Source: Candidatus Moraniibacteriota bacterium (GTDB lineage Bacteria > Patescibacteriota > Minisyncoccia > Moranbacterales > GCA-2747515). Taken from it: DNA of 7,652 bases. Where the stretch lies: positions 1 through 7,652 of the forward strand of contig JAOZNB010000063.1 of assembly GCA_029933995.1 (NCBI GenBank). Direction: 5' to 3'. Within the stretch, counting starts at the first letter, position 1, and each line of letters starts with the position of its first letter. The notes under the pieces are model-generated. The model had not been told where the DNA came from. It ran no database searches and saw only the letters and a list, made by a program, of their open reading frames with translations. Shown piece after piece: positions 4,299 through 7,652 of the stretch. The translations under genes were made by a program, and so were the position numbers.

Positions 4299-5099
4299 TT
4301 AATCATTAAAACTCTTCAAGTATTCTGGCAAATTTTCAATCCACTGTGCCTGTTCTGGATAAAACAAAAATCTTTCAACATCTTTTACAGCTAGATTTAA
4401 ATCAGATTGCTCCACTTGCTTTAACAAAAATTCAATTAGATCTTTACGATTCGTAATCGAAATATTTTTTTCTTTAAAAATCTCATAATTTGGCTCAATA
4501 TTTTTTTGAGATAAAAACCATACAAGATCATAAAAATCTCTACCTTTTTGATATGGACGAAAAACTATGGCTAAAATCTTTTGTGCAAATAAAGTATCCA
4601 ACGAGTTAACCTTTAGTGGAAATCTCTCATTAAAACTGTCTACAAATATAATATCTGTTTTGACGCTTTTACATGGGTTAAAATCAATTTCAAATTTAAT
4701 CAATAATTTTTCATTTTTATGCACATTAAAACCAAATTTCTGTAATACATTTTTAAATTTAAAAAATACAATATAAATAACATCTGTTTTTTTAATTTTT
4801 ACATCGACATCAAAACCCTGCAATTCTAATTTATTTTTAATATCCTCTGTTAATTTTTCTATAGAAAAATTATTTTTTTCTCCCACCAAATCAAAATCCA
4901 AATCCTCTGAAAACCGATTGATTCCGTGTGCAAATCTAAGACACGTTCCGCCCAAAAACGAAATATCTTTATTGTATTTACTAATTGATAGGCTTTTTAA
5001 AATTTGAGTTTGTAAATATTCCAACAATATATTTTTTTCTTGCCATGGAATATTCATTTTCTCACTCTGTTTTTGGAAAAAATCTTTACTTGGTAACAT
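4299..5099 (-). CDS. abiEii: AbiEii-type nucleotidyltransferase toxin
   Basis: A 266-residue protein of the AbiEii/DUF1814 nucleotidyltransferase family, the toxin half of type IV AbiE toxin-antitoxin (phage abortive infection) systems. Seen: motif I FLGGTCLR (48-55) followed by RFSEDLDFDL (62-71), with Ser64 and the Asp66/Asp68 pair as the metal-binding DxD; motif II LIKFEIDF (133-140); and motif III with Lys174 in FAQKILAI, then Arg187-Asp188 and Asp191 in GRDFYDL. All catalytic positions look intact. Known family members transfer nucleotides (for example onto tRNA ends) and are bacteriostatic. The gene overlaps the antitoxin gene by 14 bp, as is common for AbiE pairs, and the ATG at 5097-5099 gives the usual distance to motif I. 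No terminator is visible just downstream; the DNA there is repeat debris. Confidence 0.92.
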   Translation of the reverse strand: MLPSKDFFQKQSEKMNIPWQEKNILLEYLQTQILKSLSISKYNKDISFLGGTCLRFAHGINRFSEDLDFDLVGEKNNFSIEKLTEDIKNKLELQGFDVDVKIKKTDVIYIVFFKFKNVLQKFGFNVHKNEKLLIKFEIDFNPCKSVKTDIIFVDSFNERFPLKVNSLDTLFAQKILAIVFRPYQKGRDFYDLVWFLSQKNIEPNYEIFKEKNISITNRKDLIEFLLKQVEQSDLNLAVKDVERFLFYPEQAQWIENLPEYLKSFND

Positions 5100-5712
5100 A
5101 TTGTTTAATAAAATTATTTGTTAAAAATAATGTTTTCTCATTTTTAAAATCTTTTGCAAATTGCAATAACTTTCCTTTTTTATATTTGAAATCTTCATTA
5201 AATCTATAACCTTCAAACTGTTCCTTATTACCACTTATTACATTTCTATTCAAATATAAAAAATCAACAATAGCCTTTTCTGCTGTCGCAATGTTGTATG
5301 AAATACCATTTTTTTCAAAAGTTTCAAACCCACCAAAAACTTCTTTTTTAATTTTTTGATACGAAAATGTACCAAAAACATCATTTTTAAATGTTTTTGT
5401 TTTTCTGGTAGTTACTGATGTCACTGTAAAAACTGCTTCTGGAATAATACCGTAGTAACCAAGAGCTGTCTCCAAACTAACATATGAGGGATAATAAATT
5501 TTTGTAGCCAATGAAATAGAGCTGGTTGAACTTGCCAAATCACTTGGAAAATATAATCCTTTTCTAATCTTAATTAAATATCCAGCTTTTTCCCAATTTG
5601 CTAAATTATTTAAAAATGACTTACTATATTCACCTTCCAATATTAACTCTAACTCACTCGTTTTAACTAGTGGAAAATCTTTAATTCTTTTTCTAAACTC
5701 TAAATAATTCAT
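5086..5712 (-). CDS. abiEi: AbiEi-type antitoxin / transcriptional regulator
   Basis: A 208-residue protein typical of AbiEi antitoxins. The N-terminal winged helix (about 1-57) contains the recognition-helix stretch SFLNNLANWEKAGYL (32-46) and the wing IKIRKGLYFP (47-56). The C-terminal antitoxin domain has the conserved YVSLETALGYYGIIPE (77-92), VTSVTTRKTK (97-106) and the ATAEKAIVDFLYL helix (142-154). AbiEi proteins repress their own operon by binding inverted repeats in the promoter and neutralise AbiEii. It is the first gene of the pair, with its stop inside the first codons of abiEii, which implies coupled translation. The ATG at 5710-5712 fits the domain start. No strong Shine-Dalgarno and no obvious long operator palindrome were seen upstream. 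Confidence 0.9.
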   Translation of the reverse strand: MNYLEFRKRIKDFPLVKTSELELILEGEYSKSFLNNLANWEKAGYLIKIRKGLYFPSDLASSTSSISLATKIYYPSYVSLETALGYYGIIPEAVFTVTSVTTRKTKTFKNDVFGTFSYQKIKKEVFGGFETFEKNGISYNIATAEKAIVDFLYLNRNVISGNKEQFEGYRFNEDFKYKKGKLLQFAKDFKNEKTLFLTNNFIKQYVTK

Positions 5713-5754
5713 TTCTTTAATTCATTATTTTTTATGACTTACGGAAACGTCTTT

Positions 5755-5783
5755 ATACTACCATATATTGAAAAAATAACCAA
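5755..5783 (-). promoter_or_regulatory. Possible promoter of the abiE operon
   Basis: On the minus strand there is TTGGTT (5778-5783), a 17-bp spacer and TAGTAT (5755-5760), giving a leader of about 35 nt before the abiEi ATG. The match to consensus is modest (3/6 and 4/6), and an overlapping TATAAA could serve instead. It is placed by position as much as by sequence. Confidence 0.35.
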
Positions 5784-5908
5784 ATTCACACAATCAGAAA
5801 GATTTAACCACCTTCCAAATCTGTTATTCTCAAAATGTATATTTCTTGTAGATATACCTTGTACCTGTCCTTTTTATACACAAATTCAACAAACGGACTA
5901 GTCTATGC

Positions 5909-5941
5909 AAAAAAAGATGAGAAGTAAACTTACTTCTCATC
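5909..5941 (-). terminator. Bidirectional intrinsic terminator after the glycosyltransferase gene
   Basis: GATGAGAAGTAA (5916-5927) and TTACTTCTCATC (5930-5941) form a perfect 12-bp stem with a 2-nt formal loop. In the minus direction it is followed directly by seven Ts (5915-5909), 33 bp after the glycosyltransferase stop. On the plus strand it is also followed by CTTTTTATTTT, so it could work both ways. It separates the glycosyltransferase unit from the abiE operon. The rest of 5713-5973 holds only the possible abiE promoter. Confidence 0.9.
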
Positions 5942-5973
5942 CTTTTTATTTTGCATTCAATCCACTCTATTTA

Positions 5974-7206
5974 TTACGATATTAATTTATTGTTTAAATA
6001 ATCATAATACTCATCATTTTTTGCATTTTGAGTTGTATATTTATTCATGGTTTTTTGATAAGCCTTTTTACCCATTTGAATTCGTAATTTTTTATCTTTA
6101 ATTAATTGTGCTAATTTACTTACCCACTCTTCCGTATTACCTGCTACAAATCCATCTTCTCCATCATTAATAGCTTCTCTATAAGTTTGATTGTCTACTG
6201 CAATTGTTGGTACTTTTACAATTCCTGCCTCAAAAAATTTTAATTCTGATTTTGCTTCACAAAATGGATTATCATATTCTAGTGGTGCCAAATTAATATC
6301 ACACTTAGCTATATTTGCAAAATGTTTTTTACGTGCAACATATGGTAGCTGTTTAATTCTATTTTTAAATTTTTGTACTAATTCACTTTCTATATCAAGC
6401 GGACCAACTAATAACAGCTCTACATTTTTGTATTTTTCCATAATTGTCACTAGTACATTTGTAATTGTTGCAAAATCTTTGTTGTGACTTATTGTGCCGC
6501 TGAAGTATCCTAGTTTTATTATGTCTGCCTGAGATTGCTTCGTCGTTCCTCCTTCACCCAGGTGGTCACTCTCTTGAACAGAGTTCAATTCACTTTGACG
6601 CAAAGACATTGTAGCGTTTTTGACATCTTCTTTGGATAGCTTATTTGGTACAATAAATACTTTTTTATTTTCTTCTTGCAACTTATCTGCTAAAAATTTA
6701 GTTGTAGTTGTAGCAACTTTTACATAATCATCTCGCAGTATTTCTCCACCTACACCATTTTCATATAATCTTTTCTCTAAGCTATTCATCTTTTTATAAT
6801 AATCCATGTGTTTTAAATATTTAGGATCATATACCAGGTCGTCTGTTTCAAAAATAATTGTTTTGTTTTGTTTTTTAATTTCCTCTATCATCTTTTGGAC
6901 TTTCTTTGTATATAGTGTTCTATGAAAAATAAATACAGAAAATTTATTAACGTAACTTACCAATCTCGGATTGTCCTGTACCGTGACACCACATTCAAAA
7001 TCATTAAATTCTAATTCTTCTGCAACATGCGTTGTCCTATACCGAGCACTGTCTCCTACGCCTCCAGAGATAAATAATATATCACCACTACCAACTGATC
7101 GAAATAATGCAAAAAATGCGCCACACACTCGTTTACCGCCATTTATGACGCCATCTCGCTTAATCACCTGCCACGATTTACCAATTTTAATTAAAAATGT
7201 ATTCAT
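5974..7206 (-). CDS. GT4-like family glycosyltransferase carrying an in-frame repeat insertion
   Basis: A 410-residue GT-B fold glycosyltransferase, presumably transferring a sugar from a nucleotide donor to a surface glycan or lipid carrier in the cytoplasm. The N-terminal domain has GDILFISGGVGDSARYRTTH (41-60), a pattern of GTs that start with a GDxARYR loop, and IIFETDDLVYDP (117-128), the acidic E-x-DD segment. VPNK (186-189) ends that domain. The C-terminal domain begins KLGYFSGTISHNKDF (231-245), then VELLLVGP (262-269), and the donor-binding region APLEYDNPFCEAKSELKFFEAG (307-328) followed by VPTIA and DGFVA. Residues 200-228 are encoded by the 85-bp repeat (copy B) and sit exactly in the interdomain linker, where the fold tolerates extra sequence. 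The ATG at 7204-7206 lies 29 bp after the DUF4143 gene. A scrap of a close paralogue lies at 4168-4220. Sugar and acceptor are unknown. Confidence 0.9.
   Translation of the reverse strand: MNTFLIKIGKSWQVIKRDGVINGGKRVCGAFFALFRSVGSGDILFISGGVGDSARYRTTHVAEELEFNDFECGVTVQDNPRLVSYVNKFSVFIFHRTLYTKKVQKMIEEIKKQNKTIIFETDDLVYDPKYLKHMDYYKKMNSLEKRLYENGVGGEILRDDYVKVATTTTKFLADKLQEENKKVFIVPNKLSKEDVKNATMSLRQSELNSVQESDHLGEGGTTKQSQADIIKLGYFSGTISHNKDFATITNVLVTIMEKYKNVELLLVGPLDIESELVQKFKNRIKQLPYVARKKHFANIAKCDINLAPLEYDNPFCEAKSELKFFEAGIVKVPTIAVDNQTYREAINDGEDGFVAGNTEEWVSKLAQLIKDKKLRIQMGKKAYQKTMNKYTTQNAKNDEYYDYLNNKLIS
6524..6608 (-). repeat. In-frame coding palindromic element, copy B
   Basis: Second copy of the 85-bp element of 2327-2411, same length with no indels and five substitutions. 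It has the same two internal hairpins (TTGAAC/GTTCAA and CCACC/GGTGG). It encodes residues 200-228 of the glycosyltransferase (MSLRQSELNSVQE...TTKQSQAD), in the same frame and orientation as copy A. The two peptides share 23 of 29 residues although the host proteins are unrelated. Confidence 0.9.
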
Positions 7207-7235
7207 ATTAACTTTAAAATATTATTTTTTTATTT

Positions 7236-7652
7236 CTAAATGATATTTATTATATTTCTATAATCAATATAATTAACATTATCAACCTCATTTAGCTGAT
7301 TCAAACTGAGTACAAACATTTCTTTCTCTTTATTATTTTTTCCATCAAAACCTCTCAATACACGAGAATCAATTTGTTTTTTCAACTTTTTATATTTAAC
7401 TTCGATAAGTTTAATTGTTTTTGCACGATCTACAATAAAATCAATTTCAGATTTTGATATTGTTCTATAAAAAAATATCTTATTTTTTATATCACTGCTC
7501 AATTCTAAAAATACAAAATTTTCAAATAGCATTCCATTATCTTGCCTATTCTCAATTTCCAAAAAATTGTTCAATATTGCATTACGCAAACCTAAATCAA
7601 AAAAATATATTTTTGGCATTTTTGTAATTTCTTTTCTAATATTATTTTGGAA
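7236..7652 (-). CDS. DUF4143 ATPase (COG1373-like), C-terminal part (cut by window edge)
   Basis: The frame is open from the right edge to the TAG at 7236, giving the last 138 residues. The Met at 7617-7619 is internal, since the conserved sequence continues upstream of it. Seen: PKIYFFDLGLRN (13-24 of the visible part), NGMLFENFVFLEL (39-51), then FFYRTISKSEIDFIV (about 60-74) and LIEVK (82-86). These are the hallmarks of the C-terminal DUF4143 region, which has a PD-(D/E)xK nuclease-like pattern (Asp71, Glu84, Lys86). Complete proteins are about 380-450 residues with an N-terminal AAA ATPase domain, outside this window. Their role is poorly known; they are common in genomic islands and small genomes. 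It is followed 29 bp later by the glycosyltransferase, so the two may share a transcript. Confidence 0.88.
   Translation of the reverse strand, partial: FQNNIRKEITKMPKIYFFDLGLRNAILNNFLEIENRQDNGMLFENFVFLELSSDIKNKIFFYRTISKSEIDFIVDRAKTIKLIEVKYKKLKKQIDSRVLRGFDGKNNKEKEMFVLSLNQLNEVDNVNYIDYRNIINII

Noticed and set aside
5734..5901. Plus-strand frame of 55 codons ending just before the hairpin at 5916-5941
   Set aside because: It has no Shine-Dalgarno, no recognisable motif and an unconvincing composition. It overlaps the likely abiE promoter on the other strand, and the hairpin is better explained as the glycosyltransferase terminator.
7236..7619. A complete 127-residue protein starting at the Met at 7617-7619
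   Set aside because: The frame and the family-typical sequence continue upstream to the window edge, so this Met is internal to a longer DUF4143 ATPase.

Overview
The window is AT-rich (roughly 30% G+C by eye) and uses the standard code without internal TGA. All genes but one are on the minus strand. Its content is a small accessory or cell-surface region: a polysaccharide-type ABC exporter, PAPS-pathway genes, a glycosyltransferase, an AbiE toxin-antitoxin pair and a DUF4143 ATPase. It is crowded with short dispersed repeats. This would fit a Patescibacteria (CPR) genome or another low-GC environmental bacterium. That placement is inference from gene style, not from a marker gene.

Layout, left to right. 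At 1-226 (minus) is the N-terminal part of a CysQ-like phosphatase, with its own promoter and several palindromic repeats upstream. At 477-995 (minus) is CysC, adenylylsulfate kinase. At 1045-2562 and 2565-3368 (both minus) are the ATPase and permease of a Wzt/Wzm (TagH/TagG) type exporter. Transcription therefore runs permease, ATPase, cysC, and possibly on to cysQ. At 3369-3526 are two back-to-back sigma70-like promoters with a perfect 12-bp-arm inverted repeat between them. The rightward one drives a small secreted fibronectin-III-like protein (3527-3922) that ends at a strong intrinsic terminator. At 3923-4298 there is no intact gene, only nested repeats and a decayed scrap of a glycosyltransferase gene. 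At 4299-5712 (minus) are overlapping AbiEi antitoxin and AbiEii toxin genes. A bidirectional terminator lies at 5909-5941. At 5974-7206 (minus) is a GT4-like glycosyltransferase. At 7236-7652 (minus) is the C-terminal part of a DUF4143 ATPase that runs off the right edge.

The exporter, glycosyltransferase and PAPS genes together suggest building, exporting and possibly sulfating a surface glycan; the sulfation step is inference, since no sulfotransferase is visible here.

The most striking signal is an 85-bp, about 50% G+C palindromic element. It occurs twice, 80/85 identical, inside two unrelated genes: the exporter ATPase and the glycosyltransferase. Both copies are in the same orientation and reading frame, and each adds about 29 residues. 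The ATPase N-terminal extension also contains two further, different palindromic repeats translated in frame. This resembles the protein-coding palindromic elements described in Rickettsia (RPEs), but the sequence family is one I do not recognise.
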